Shown here: positions 35,481 through 43,165 of the stretch, one piece after another
Layout: each line of letters starts with the position of its first letter
Numbering within the stretch: the stretch's first letter is position 1
Assembly: GCF_014650655.1 (NCBI RefSeq)
Contig: NZ_BMVJ01000022.1
Span: 73,746 to 116,910 of the forward strand
Direction: 5' to 3'
Source of the DNA: Streptomyces anandii JCM 4720
Lineage (GTDB): Bacteria; Actinomycetota; Actinomycetes; Streptomycetales; Streptomycetaceae
DNA length: 43,165 nt
Notes under the pieces: model-generated
What the model was told of the DNA's origin: nothing
The model's input: the letters and a program-made list of their open reading frames with translations, nothing else
Databases searched by the model: none
Translations under genes and position numbers: made by a program

Positions 35481-35843
35481 TCAGCCCTCCTTCTCACGGT
35501 TGAGGTAGTTGTAGACCGTGAAGCGGCTGACGCCGAGCGCGCTCGCCACGGTCTCCACGCCGTGCCGCACCGAGAAGGCGCCGCGCGCCTCCAGCATCCG
35601 TACGACCTCCTGCTTGGCCTTGCGGTCGAGGTCCGCGAGCGGCACGCCCCTGCGGCGCTCCATCGCGGCCAGGATGTGGTCGAGGGAGTCGGCGAGCTGC
35701 GGCAGGCGCACGGCGACGGCGTCGGCGCCCTCCCAGGCCAGCACCACGTCGTCGGGGCCGGCCTCGTCCGGGGGCAGCAGCTCGCCGCCGATCGCGTCGA
35801 CCAGCGGCTTGACGGCCGCGATGAAGGGCTCGTCGCCGGTCAC
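35481..35843 (-). CDS. Small HTH DNA-binding protein
   Basis: A 120-residue protein. The first ~70 residues (FIAAVKPLVDAIGGELLPPDEAGPDDVVLAWEG and on) look like a small alpha/beta sensor, and the C-terminus is an HTH: KQEVVRMLEARGAFSVRHGVETVASALGVSRFTVYNYLN, similar to the DauR/YheO-type C-terminal HTH. It begins at GTG 35843, overlapping the upstream gene's stop (35840-35843). Its place between the uricase and glyoxylate operons makes it a candidate regulator of purine genes, for example of the TCAACA-N3-TGTTGA sites. That link is inference only. Confidence 0.75.
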   Translation of the reverse strand: MTGDEPFIAAVKPLVDAIGGELLPPDEAGPDDVVLAWEGADAVAVRLPQLADSLDHILAAMERRRGVPLADLDRKAKQEVVRMLEARGAFSVRHGVETVASALGVSRFTVYNYLNREKEG

Positions 35844-36121
35844 CCCTGCCCCTCCCCGCCCGGGACCGTCGAGTCCGGAGCACCGGCGATCACGTTGACC
35901 TGGAGGGAGATCCGGGTGGCGCCGGCGTCCAGGGTCCTGCGCAACAGGGCGTCCACGGCGGTGAGCACCACATCCGCGCGGCCCTCGACGGTGTTGCCGA
36001 ACGGGCCGACGTCCACGGCGTCCAGCTCCGCCGACTCGACGACCCTGCGGGCCTCCAGCGCGTGGGCGGGGGCCTCGTCCAGATCGAAGGGTTCGGTCGT
36101 GAACTCCACTCTCAATCGCAC
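35840..36121 (-). CDS. DUF77 / MTH1187-type thiamine-binding-like protein
   Basis: A 93-residue protein with the pattern of the YqgV/MTH1187 family: a ferredoxin-like fold with AHALEARRVVESAELDAVDVGPFGNTVEG (the G-N-T-V-E-G turn is diagnostic) and GATRISLQVNVIAG. Some relatives bind thiamine or hydroxymethylpyrimidine. The GTG start at 36121 faces the hyi operator region, and its stop overlaps the HTH gene's start. A role with the thiamine diphosphate-dependent Gcl next door is tempting but unproven. Family assignment is moderate. Confidence 0.65.
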   Translation of the reverse strand: MRLRVEFTTEPFDLDEAPAHALEARRVVESAELDAVDVGPFGNTVEGRADVVLTAVDALLRRTLDAGATRISLQVNVIAGAPDSTVPGGEGQG

Positions 36122-36211
36122 GGGCTCAACCTAACGCGCGCGAGGGGCCTCGGGGCAGCCCCGGTCCGGACGGACCCACCCCTTGACAAGCCACGACGGG
36201 CGACGGCAGTC

Positions 36212-36247
36212 TTCCAACAGACAGAAAGAAACTTCCGCTATACGAAA
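36212..36247. promoter_or_regulatory. AllR-type operator pair upstream of hyi
   Basis: TTCCAACAGACAGAA (36212-36226) and TTCCGCTATACGAAA (36233-36247) have centres 21 bp apart. The first resembles the secondary allR site (TTCCAA then CAGAA) and the second the primary type; their order is reversed relative to allR. They lie in the 164-bp gap between the divergent DUF77-like gene and hyi. Confidence 0.65.
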
Positions 36248-36285
36248 TAGCCGGAAGGGCGACCACGGAAGGGAGCGCGGCCCCG

Positions 36286-37116
36286 ATGGGATTCGCAGAC
36301 CAGCGCTTCAACGTCAACCTGTCGATCCTCTTCACCGAACTCCCGCTCCTGGAACGCCCCGCGGCCGCCGCCGCGGCCGGCTTCAGCGCGGTCGAGCTGT
36401 GGTGGCCCTGGGTCGACACCCCCACGCCCGCGCAGCCGGAGCTGGACGCGCTGAGGAAGGCGATCGAGGACGCGGGCGTACGGCTCACCGGCCTGAACTT
36501 CTACGCCGGCCGGCTTCCCGGCCCCGACCGGGGCGCGCTGTCGGTCCCGGGCGAGGAGTCGGAGCGGTTCCGCGCCAACGTCGACGTGGCCGCCGGCTTC
36601 GCGCAGTCGCTCGGCTGCCGCGCGCTCAACGCCCTGTACGGCAACCGCGCCGAGGGCGTGGACCCGGCCGAGCAGGACGCGCTCGCCCTGGAGAACCTGG
36701 TGCTCGCGGCGCGGGCCGCCGACCGGATCGGCGCGGCACTGCTGATCGAGGCGCTGAACCTGCCGGAGTCGCCGCACTACCCCCTGGTGTCGGCGCCGGC
36801 CGCGGCAGGGGTCGTCGAGAAGGTCAACGAGGCGACGGGCCTCGGGAACGCGAAGTTCCTGATGGACCTGTACCACCTGGCCATGAACGGCGAGGACCTG
36901 CCCGCGGTCGTCGACCGGTACGCACCGGTCACCGGCCATGTGCAGATCGCCGACAGCCCCGGCCGCGGCGCGCCCGGAACCGGCTCGCTCCCGCTGGAGG
37001 ACCTGCTCGACCGGTTGGGGAAGGCCGGTTACGACGGCTGGGTCGGCCTGGAGTACAAGCCGGGCGACCGCCCCAGCGCCGAGGCCTTCGAGTGGCTGCC
37101 GCGCGAAGCGCGCTGA
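36286..37116 (+). CDS. hyi: Hydroxypyruvate isomerase (TIM barrel)
   Basis: This 276-residue AP-endonuclease-2-type TIM barrel interconverts hydroxypyruvate and tartronate semialdehyde. Putative metal ligands are Glu in LLIEALNL, Asp and His in FLMDLYHLAMNG, and Glu in GLEYKPGDRP. The FNVNLSILFTELPLLERP start is typical of the Hyi family. It forms an operon with the reductase 43 bp downstream. The AllR-type operator pair lies 39-74 bp upstream. Sugar isomerases share the fold, but its context with gcl and garR supports Hyi. Confidence 0.9.
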   Translation: MGFADQRFNVNLSILFTELPLLERPAAAAAAGFSAVELWWPWVDTPTPAQPELDALRKAIEDAGVRLTGLNFYAGRLPGPDRGALSVPGEESERFRANVDVAAGFAQSLGCRALNALYGNRAEGVDPAEQDALALENLVLAARAADRIGAALLIEALNLPESPHYPLVSAPAAAGVVEKVNEATGLGNAKFLMDLYHLAMNGEDLPAVVDRYAPVTGHVQIADSPGRGAPGTGSLPLEDLLDRLGKAGYDGWVGLEYKPGDRPSAEAFEWLPREAR

Positions 37117-37159
37117 ACTCCCCGACCCCGCCCAGAAGTCAGGAAGGCACCCCGTCATC

Positions 37160-38053
37160 ATGAGCAGCAACCTCCCGAAGATCGCCTGGATCGGCCTCGG
37201 CATCATGGGCTCCCCCATGTCCGAGAACCTGATCAAGGCGGGTTACGACGTCACCGGCCACACGCTGGAGCAGGAGAAGCTGGACCGGCTGGCCGCCGCC
37301 GGAGGCAGGACCGCCTCCTCGATCGCCGAGGCCGTGCGCGACGCCGACGTCGTCATCACGATGGTGCCCGCCTCCCCGCAGGTCGAGGCCATCGCCTACG
37401 GTCCCGACGGCATCCTGGAGAACGCCCGCGCCGGCGCCCTGCTGATCGACATGTCCTCGATCACCCCGCAGACCTCGGTCGACCTGGCCGGGGCGGCCCG
37501 GGCCAAGGGCATCCGCGTACTGGACGCCCCGGTCTCCGGCGGCGAGGCCGGCGCAATCGAGGCGGTCCTCTCCATCATGGTCGGCGGCGAGCAGGCCGAC
37601 TTCGACGAGGCGAGGCCCCTCTTCGAGGCGCTCGGCAAGACCATCGTGCTGTGCGGCCCGCACGGATCGGGGCAGACCGTGAAGGCCGCCAACCAGCTGA
37701 TCGTGGCCGTCAACATCCAGGCGTGCGCCGAGGCCGTGGTCTTCCTCGAGAAGTCGGGCGTGGATCTGAAGGCCGCGCTGGACGTGCTGGGCGGAGGGCT
37801 GGCCGGCTCGACCGTGCTGACGCGCAAGAAGGACAACTTCCTCGACCGCGACTTCAAGCCCGGCTTCCGTATCGACCTGCACCACAAGGACATGGGCATC
37901 GTCACCGACGCCGCCCGCAGGGTGGGCGCCGCGCTGCCGGTGGGCGCGGTGGTCGCCCAGCTGGTCGCGTCGCTGCGCGCCCAGGGCGACGGGGGCCTGG
38001 ACCACTCGGCCCTGCTGCGGGCCGTCGAGCGTCTGTCCGGCGCCCGCGTCTGA
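37160..38053 (+). CDS. garR: Tartronate semialdehyde reductase (2-hydroxy-3-oxopropionate reductase)
   Basis: This 297-residue beta-hydroxyacid dehydrogenase has the nucleotide motif WIGLGIMGSPMSENLIKAG, the substrate-binding DAPVSGGEAGA near residue 120, and the catalytic lysine in GSGQTVKAANQLI near residue 172. It reduces tartronate semialdehyde, the Gcl product, to glycerate with NAD(P)H. ATG at 37160 lies behind AGGAAGGCACCCC. It is the second gene of hyi-garR. A 20-bp-arm hairpin follows the stop. The name glxR is also used for this function. Confidence 0.92.
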   Translation: MSSNLPKIAWIGLGIMGSPMSENLIKAGYDVTGHTLEQEKLDRLAAAGGRTASSIAEAVRDADVVITMVPASPQVEAIAYGPDGILENARAGALLIDMSSITPQTSVDLAGAARAKGIRVLDAPVSGGEAGAIEAVLSIMVGGEQADFDEARPLFEALGKTIVLCGPHGSGQTVKAANQLIVAVNIQACAEAVVFLEKSGVDLKAALDVLGGGLAGSTVLTRKKDNFLDRDFKPGFRIDLHHKDMGIVTDAARRVGAALPVGAVVAQLVASLRAQGDGGLDHSALLRAVERLSGARV

Positions 38054-38057
38054 GGAC

Positions 38058-38119
38058 TTCCGGGCCGCGGTGCCGCCGACACCTGTCCTGTCGCGCCCAG
38101 GCGGCACCGCGGCCCGGAA
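38058..38119. terminator. Long perfect hairpin after garR
   Basis: Twenty-base perfect arms at 38058-38077 and 38100-38119 flank a 22-nt loop, 4 bp past the garR stop. It should end the hyi-garR transcript. No U-tract. The following 38120-38511 stretch is GC-rich, with no gene or RNA that I can support. Confidence 0.85.
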
Positions 38120-38511
38120 TCGCAGCAAGCCGCGTCCAGGGGCCCGCATGGGCCGGCCCGGACGCGTACGCCCCGCACGGCGGCCCGGACGACCCCGACA
38201 AGGACTGGTCGTCCACCCGCCGGCCGTGCGGTAGGGGCGAGGACCGCGGCGGTGTGCGAGCCAGTGCGGTGGTGAAGGAGCCGAACCGTCCTCCCGGCCA
38301 GAGGGAGACGCCCGGCCTCCGTCGCAACCGCCGCGGTCCCGGTCCGCCCGGAGGCGGCCACAGCCTGTCCCACTCCTTACGGCGCCGGCCACACGAACCT
38401 CGTGTCCGGCGCCACAGCCATGCGCACACGGGGCGGTGCGCCACCTCTGCCCGACCGAGACGGGGGGTGGGCGAGGGTGCGGAGAGGCGTCCCCGGCGGG
38501 AGGGTGAACGT

Positions 38512-38748
38512 ATGGACAACCTCACGCAGCATCCGCACATCGTCGTGCACGCACCGGCCCTGGACGGCTCCCGGCGGGTGACCGAGGGAGACGTGACCCT
38601 CGGCCTGGCGTCCCACCTGGACGACGTCGTCGAGATCCTCCGGCTCGCCGACCTCGACCGCATCGAGGTGGAGGAGAGCGACCTCATCGAATGGCAGGGC
38701 GGCGGCCCCGAGGACTGGCCGGGCCTGACGGAACACGAGGACGCCTGA
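38512..38748 (+). CDS. Small acidic hypothetical protein
   Basis: A 78-residue protein starting at ATG 38512 behind GGGAGGGTGAACGT. It is acidic toward the C-terminus (EEILRLADLDRIEVEESDLIEW-like content, net negative) and has no signal peptide or membrane helix. A central HLDDVVEILRLADL helix is predicted by eye. The family is not recognised. It is convergent with gcl, 104 bp away. Strand-specific codon bias and a good ribosome-binding site support it as real. Confidence 0.6.
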   Translation: MDNLTQHPHIVVHAPALDGSRRVTEGDVTLGLASHLDDVVEILRLADLDRIEVEESDLIEWQGGGPEDWPGLTEHEDA

Positions 38749-38852
38749 GCCCCCACCCCCACGGGACGTGGAAGGCGCCCCCACCGCACAACGAAGGGGC
38801 GACCCTCCCCCGCGGGCGGGCCGCCCCTGTCCGCCGGCCGCCCGGCGCGGCG

Positions 38853-40637
38853 TCAGACCTTCAGCGGCCTGACGGACGTCGGCGCGTGCCCGGCCTCCGT
38901 CGCCACCTCCTCGAACTCCACGACAGCGCCGATGTCGTTGGTCACCGACATGGAGATGTTGGTGACGCGCTCGAGGATCGCCTCGACCACCACCGGCACC
39001 CGGAACTGTGCGGCAAGCTTCCGCGCCCGCTCGAACGCGGCGCCCAGCTCCCCCGGCTCGGTCACCCGGATCGCCTTGCACCCCAGCCCCTCGGCGACCT
39101 TGACGTGGTCGACGCCGTACACACCCAGCTCGGGCGAGTTGACGTTCTCGAACTCCAGCTTGACCTGGAAGTCGATGTCGAACGCCCGCTGCGCCTGGCG
39201 GATCAGTCCCAGGTAGGAGTTGTTGACCAGCACGTGCACATACGGGATGTTGTGCTGCGCGCCCACGGCCAGTTCCTCCAGCATGAACTGGAAGTCGTAG
39301 TCACCGGAGAGCGCCACCACCTCGGCCCCGGGGTCGGCCTTGGCCACGCCCAGTGCGGCCGGGATCGTCCAGCCGAGCGGCCCCGCCTGTCCGCAGTTGA
39401 TCCAGTGCCGCGGCCGGTACACGTGCAGCATCTGCGCGCCGGCGATCTGCGAGAGGCCGATGGTGGAGACGTAGCGCGTCTCGGGCCCGAAGGCCTTGTT
39501 CATCTCCTCGTAGACCCGCTGCGGCTTGATCGGCACGTCGTCGAAGTGCGTACGGCGCTGCAGCCGCGCCCTCTTCTCCTGTGCCGCCGCGGCCCACGCG
39601 CCGCGGTCGGGCAGCCGGCCGGCGGCCTTCAGCTCGCGGGCCACCTCGACGAACAGTTCGAGCGCCGCCTTCGCGTCGGAGGCGATGCCGTAGTCCGGGG
39701 CGAAGATCCTGCCGATCTGGGTCGGCTCGATGTCGACGTGCACGAAGGTGCGGCCTGCGGTGTAGACGTCGATGCGGCCGGTGTGGCGGTTGGCCCAGCG
39801 GTTGCCGATGCCGAGGACGAAGTCGGACTCCAGGAGCGTGGCGTTGCCGTAGCGGTGGGAGGTCTGCAGGCCGACCATGCCCGCGTTCAGGCCGTGGTCG
39901 TCGGGCAGGACGCCCCAGCCCATCAGGGTCGGCACGACCGGGGTTCCGGTCAACTCGGCGAACTCCACCAGGAGTTCGGCGGCGTCCGCGTTGATCACAC
40001 CGCCACCGGCGACGATCAGCGGGCGCTCGGACGCGTTCAGCATGCCGAGCGCCTTCTCGATCTGGGCGCGGGTGGCGGCCGGCTTGTAGACCGGCAGCGG
40101 CTCGTACGTCTCGGAGTCGAACTCGATCTCGGTCTGCTGCACGTCGATCGGCAGGTCGATCAGCACCGGCCCGGGACGGCCGGAACGCATCAGGTGGAAC
40201 GCCTGCTGGAAGACGCCGGGGACCTGCGCGGCCTCCAGGACGGTGACGGCCATCTTGGTCACCGGCGCGGCGATGGAGGCGATGTCGACGGCCTGGAAGT
40301 CCTCCTTGTGGATCACGGCGGTCGGGGCCTGACCCGTGACGCACAGGATCGGGACGGAGTCGCCGATGGCCGAGTACAGGCCGGTGATCATGTCGGTGCC
40401 GGCAGGCCCGGAGGTGCCGACGCAGACACCGATGTTCCCGGGCCGTGCGCGCGTGTAGCCCTCGGCCATGTGCGAGGCGCCCTCTACGTGGCGGGCGAGG
40501 GTGTGGGTGATGCCGCCGGAGGCCTTGAGCGCCGCGTAGAAGGGGTTGATCGCCGCGCCCGGCACACCGAACGCGTCGGTGACGCCCTCGCGCTTGAGGA
40601 TCTCAACTGCCGCGCGGGCAGCGGTCATACGAGCCAT
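38853..40637 (-). CDS. gcl: Glyoxylate carboligase
   Basis: This 594-residue ThDP- and FAD-dependent enzyme joins two glyoxylates to tartronate semialdehyde and CO2. The activating Glu found in other ThDP enzymes is replaced by V51 ([14 protein letters not shown]), exactly as known for E. coli Gcl, which separates it from acetolactate synthase. The ThDP/Mg motif begins [14 protein letters not shown] and ends [13 protein letters not shown] at 40637 follows AGGAGTACTCG. The AllR-type operator pair lies 100-135 bp upstream. It completes the glyoxylate-to-glycerate route with hyi-garR, which face the opposite way. Confidence 0.95.
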   Translation of the reverse strand: MARMTAARAAVEILKREGVTDAFGVPGAAINPFYAALKASGGITHTLARHVEGASHMAEGYTRARPGNIGVCVGTSGPAGTDMITGLYSAIGDSVPILCVTGQAPTAVIHKEDFQAVDIASIAAPVTKMAVTVLEAAQVPGVFQQAFHLMRSGRPGPVLIDLPIDVQQTEIEFDSETYEPLPVYKPAATRAQIEKALGMLNASERPLIVAGGGVINADAAELLVEFAELTGTPVVPTLMGWGVLPDDHGLNAGMVGLQTSHRYGNATLLESDFVLGIGNRWANRHTGRIDVYTAGRTFVHVDIEPTQIGRIFAPDYGIASDAKAALELFVEVARELKAAGRLPDRGAWAAAAQEKRARLQRRTHFDDVPIKPQRVYEEMNKAFGPETRYVSTIGLSQIAGAQMLHVYRPRHWINCGQAGPLGWTIPAALGVAKADPGAEVVALSGDYDFQFMLEELAVGAQHNIPYVHVLVNNSYLGLIRQAQRAFDIDFQVKLEFENVNSPELGVYGVDHVKVAEGLGCKAIRVTEPGELGAAFERARKLAAQFRVPVVVEAILERVTNISMSVTNDIGAVVEFEEVATEAGHAPTSVRPLKV

Positions 40638-40736
40638 CGAGTACTCCTGCTTCGGCTGACTTCAGCTGTCATCGGCTGCCGGATTCGCACGCCCGTCGCG
40701 CCCCGCGGGAGCTCTTCCGTAGCTCTCCAGTTTCTA

Positions 40737-40772
40737 TTCCGTATTGCGGAATCAAACTTCTACTATCTGGAA
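40737..40772. promoter_or_regulatory. AllR-type operator pair upstream of gcl
   Basis: TTCCGT-ATT-GCGGAA (40737-40751) and TTCTACTATCTGGAA (40758-40772) have centres 21 bp apart. Eleven of 12 arm bases of the first agree with the perfect allR site. The second shares ACTATC with the secondary allR site. They lie 100-135 bp upstream of the gcl ATG. Confidence 0.75.
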
Positions 40773-40916
40773 GCAATGTAGAGGGGGGCCTCAGGGGCGT
40801 CAAGAGAGGGCAAGGAGGAGTCCGGCGGTGTCCGAAGTCCCGGACAGCGGAGGGTGACCGGGAGCACCATGGGAGGCTGCCTCGACCGCCACCTCGATGC
40901 GACTCCTGGAGTGGCC

Positions 40917-41600
40917 ATGCCCGAGACCGTGCCGGTGCGCTGCCCGGCCTGCCGACGTGAGCACGTCTATGCCGCGCCGTCGTATCCGTGCGCGTGCGGA
41001 GCGCCTCTCGCGCCGCCGCTGGACCGCAGGGCCGCGCCCGTTCCGGTCGCGCACCGCGTCTGGGACGAGGACTGGATCACCGTCCGCTGCGCGTCCTGCG
41101 GCCGCCGCGACCAGTGGCCGCGCCCGGAACTCGGCTGCCCCTGCGGCACGGTACTGCGCATCGCCGTCACGAACACGCCCCCGCACGGCGCCAGGAGGGA
41201 CACGCCTCCCGCACTCGCCCGGCCGCCCTTCGAACCCGTCGCCATCCGCACCGCGCGTGACGCGGTCACCGACGCCGCGCTGTATCTGCGCTGGCTCGGC
41301 TACGAGGACATCCGCCGGGCCGACCAGCGTCCGCCCTCCGGCATCGGCCTGGCCGCCCGGGGCTTACTGGCGCAGGTGGACCCGGCCGCGCGGCCCGCCT
41401 CCCTGCGGGACGTGGAGTGCCTGTGGCTGACCGCCATGACGGACTCCGCGGCCTGCGTGTACTTCTCCCTCACCGGATACGCGGACGATGCCCGGGCACG
41501 CGCGGACTCCCTCGGCATCCCGCTGTTCGTCCTCGATCTCACAGGTGCGGCCCGACCGGTGAACGGCCCTGCCGAGGGACTGCACGCCACTCAGGCCTGA
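40917..41600 (+). CDS. Double zinc-ribbon protein with nuclease-fold-like C-terminus
   Basis: A 227-residue protein. Two CxxC-X12-CxC modules (Cys 9, 12, 25, 27 and 58, 61, 74, 76) have identical spacing and look like a duplicated zinc ribbon. The C-terminal ~100 residues (ALYLRWLGYEDIRRADQ, GIGLAARGLLAQVD, CVYFSLTGYADDARARADSLGIPLFVLDLTG) follow the order of an Mrr-like restriction endonuclease fold, but the expected Asp and Q-x-K residues are Gly and Asp, so it is probably inactive. The start at 40917 has GGAG 5 bp upstream. Codon 150 is TTA (41364-41366), so translation may depend on bldA. Function unknown. Confidence 0.7.
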   Translation: MPETVPVRCPACRREHVYAAPSYPCACGAPLAPPLDRRAAPVPVAHRVWDEDWITVRCASCGRRDQWPRPELGCPCGTVLRIAVTNTPPHGARRDTPPALARPPFEPVAIRTARDAVTDAALYLRWLGYEDIRRADQRPPSGIGLAARGLLAQVDPAARPASLRDVECLWLTAMTDSAACVYFSLTGYADDARARADSLGIPLFVLDLTGAARPVNGPAEGLHATQA

Positions 41601-41660
41601 CTGCCGCGGGCCGCTCCGATGACCTGCCCGCGAACAGAGGGACTTCGCAGCGGACACGCC

Positions 41661-41690
41661 GGCGCCCGGCCGGAAGACCGGCCGGGCGCC
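41661..41690. terminator. Bidirectional hairpin terminator
   Basis: Perfect 13-bp arms GGCGCCCGGCCGG (41661-41673) and CCGGCCGGGCGCC (41678-41690) with an AAGA loop lie between two convergent stop codons. It serves both the zinc-ribbon gene and the Ig-repeat gene. Confidence 0.85.
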
Positions 41691-41740
41691 GACGCGTTCG
41701 CCGTGCAGCGGATCTGCTGCTGTTGAAGGGGGCTAGGCCC

Positions 41741-43165
41741 TCACTGGACCACCTGCGTGACCGTCGCGGTGTCCCCGGCGAAACTCGCGTCACCGCCGTA
41801 GGTCGCGGTGATGGTGTACGGGCTGCCCGTCGTGTCCGCGTACGCGTGCGTGGCCGTCACCGCTCCGGCGGCGAGGGTCTGGGTGACGGGCGGCGTACCG
41901 TCACCGTAGTCGAGTGTCACGGTTCCTGCCGGCGTCCCCGCACCTGGTGCGTCCGCGGTCACCGTGGTGGTCACCGTCACATCCTCGCCCACGGCCGACG
42001 GATTGGGAGCGGACGTCACTGTCGCCGTGGTCGTGGCCTGGTCCACCGTGTGGGTGCCCGTCGCGGTGCTCCCGGTGAAGTCCGTGTTACCGCCGTAGGC
42101 CGCGGTGACGGCGTAGGGACTGCCCGCGACGTCGGTGTACACGTGCGTGGCCGTGGCCACGCCACCCGTCACCGTGGCGGTGGTCGTGCCCGATCCGTCA
42201 CCGAAGTCGAAGACCACCGACCCCGTGGCGGTCCCCGCGCCCGGAGCCACCGGCGCCACCGTGGCGGTGAAGGTCACCGGCTGACCCACCACCGACGGAT
42301 CCGGCACATCGCTCAGAGCCGTGGTCGTCGCCGCCGCGTCGACAGTGTGACCGCCGGAGCCCGAGGATGCGGTGAAGTCACCGTCACCGCTGTACGCGAC
42401 CGCGACGGTGAACGGAGATCCCGTACTCGTGTCGTAGGCGTGTGTGGTCGTGGCCATGCCACCGACCACGGCCACCGGACCCGAGACGTTCCCGTCCCCG
42501 AAGTCGAACACCACCGTCCCGGTGGGAGTTCCCGCTCCGGGGGCCACGGGCGCGACCCGGGCGGTGAAGGTCACCGGCTGACCCACCACGGAGGGGTCGG
42601 GCAGGTCGTCGAAGACGCTGGTGGTGGTCGCCGCCGGGTTGACGGTGTGGCTGCCCGTTGCCGAGGATCCGGTGAGATCACCGTTCCCGTTGTACACGGC
42701 AGCCACGAGGAACGGGGAGCCCGAGGTCGTGGCGTAGGCGTGCGTGGTCGTGGCCACACCACCGACCACGGCCACCGGAGCCGAGACGTTCCCGTCCCCG
42801 AAGTCGAACACCACCGTCCCGGTGGCCGTCGGCGCGCCCGGCGCCGCGGGTGCCACCGTGGCGGTGAACGTCACCGGCTGACCCACCACCGACGGATCCG
42901 GCACATCGCTCAGAGCCGTGGTCGTCGCCGCGGGACTGACGGTGTGCGCGCCGGTGCCGGCCGAACCGCTGAAGTCGCCGTCGCCCCCGTACGTGGCAGT
43001 GACGGTGAACGGACTGCCGGACGCACTGGCGTAGGTGTGGGTGACCGTGACCGTGCCACCGGCGAGGCTGCCGCTCCCGGCCGGCGATCCGTCGCCGAAG
43101 TCGAAGGTGACGTTCCCCGTGGGGGTGCCGGCGCCGGGCGCCACCGGCGCCACCGTGGCGGTGAA
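41741..43165 (-). CDS. Ig-like repeat protein, N-terminus outside the window
   Basis: At least 474 C-terminal residues of a repetitive protein; the frame stays open through the right edge, so signal peptide and start are not seen. Units of about 99 residues repeat as PDPSVVGQPVTFTATVAP, VVFDFGDG, VTATHAYADTTGSPY, VTATYGGDGDFTGS; four full units and one partial are visible. The pattern matches bacterial Ig-like (Big_3_5) repeats with PKD-like GDG turns, typical of secreted or surface adhesins. The C-terminus ends VTQVVQ with no LPxTG motif or membrane helix. Several nucleotide blocks are identical between units, which indicates recent homogenisation. Confidence 0.85.
   Translation of the reverse strand, partial: FTATVAPVAPGAGTPTGNVTFDFGDGSPAGSGSLAGGTVTVTHTYASASGSPFTVTATYGGDGDFSGSAGTGAHTVSPAATTTALSDVPDPSVVGQPVTFTATVAPAAPGAPTATGTVVFDFGDGNVSAPVAVVGGVATTTHAYATTSGSPFLVAAVYNGNGDLTGSSATGSHTVNPAATTTSVFDDLPDPSVVGQPVTFTARVAPVAPGAGTPTGTVVFDFGDGNVSGPVAVVGGMATTTHAYDTSTGSPFTVAVAYSGDGDFTASSGSGGHTVDAAATTTALSDVPDPSVVGQPVTFTATVAPVAPGAGTATGSVVFDFGDGSGTTTATVTGGVATATHVYTDVAGSPYAVTAAYGGNTDFTGSTATGTHTVDQATTTATVTSAPNPSAVGEDVTVTTTVTADAPGAGTPAGTVTLDYGDGTPPVTQTLAAGAVTATHAYADTTGSPYTITATYGGDASFAGDTATVTQVVQ

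Noticed and set aside
38120..38511. Search for a gene or structured RNA in the gap after garR
   Set aside because: Frames here lack a ribosome-binding site and family similarity, and no tRNA cloverleaf or riboswitch pattern is recognisable.

Overview
The window is high-GC actinobacterial DNA, almost certainly from a Streptomyces chromosome. The evidence is strong third-position GC, GTG starts, paired histidine kinase/LuxR regulators, and a purine/ureide catabolic gene set ordered as in streptomycetes. I see about 41 intact protein genes, one gene cut by the right edge, one clear pseudogene, one recombinase scrap, and no tRNA, rRNA or CRISPR array.

Layout. 1-6.5 kb: Gfo/Idh oxidoreductase, cytochrome P450, a LuxR response regulator and a histidine kinase separated by an oppositely oriented quinone reductase, then a RibD/DHFR-like reductase. 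6.5-11 kb: AIM24-like protein, allantoicase, allantoinase and the IclR-type repressor AllR. 11-15 kb: an ABC exporter divergent from a two-component system. 15-18.8 kb: MobA-like nucleotidyltransferase, malate synthase and a HipA-like kinase. 18.8-20.7 kb: a decayed island with an integrase scrap, a broken ctaD (cytochrome oxidase subunit I) and a small membrane-anchored protein. 20.8-26 kb: two divergent IucA/IucC (NIS) siderophore synthetases, then a von Willebrand A (vWA) protein and its membrane partner. 26-30.2 kb: HxlR regulator, AlaA-like aminotransferase, phosphatase, a hypothetical and a thioesterase. 30.3-36.1 kb, all leftward: purine permease, guanine/8-oxoguanine deaminase, uricase, HIU hydrolase, OHCU decarboxylase, an HTH protein and a thiamine-binding-like protein. 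36.2-40.7 kb: hydroxypyruvate isomerase, tartronate semialdehyde reductase and glyoxylate carboligase. 40.9-43.2 kb: a double zinc-ribbon protein and a partial Ig-like repeat surface protein.

How it works together. The purine genes give guanine to xanthine, then (xanthine dehydrogenase not here) urate, HIU, OHCU, allantoin, allantoate, and ureidoglycolate plus urea. Glyoxylate is then used by malate synthase or by Gcl/Hyi/GarR to make glycerate. Ureidoglycolate lyase, xanthine dehydrogenase and urease are not in the window.

Most notable observation. Four promoters spread over 30 kb (allR, aceB, hyi-garR, gcl) each carry two 15-bp TTCC-N7-GGAA-like inverted repeats whose centres are exactly 21 bp apart, which fits one repressor (AllR) gripping one DNA face. 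A different palindrome, TCAACA-N3-TGTTGA, is shared by the allantoinase promoter and the uraD-uraH-uricase promoter. This suggests a second regulator for the upstream half of the pathway.
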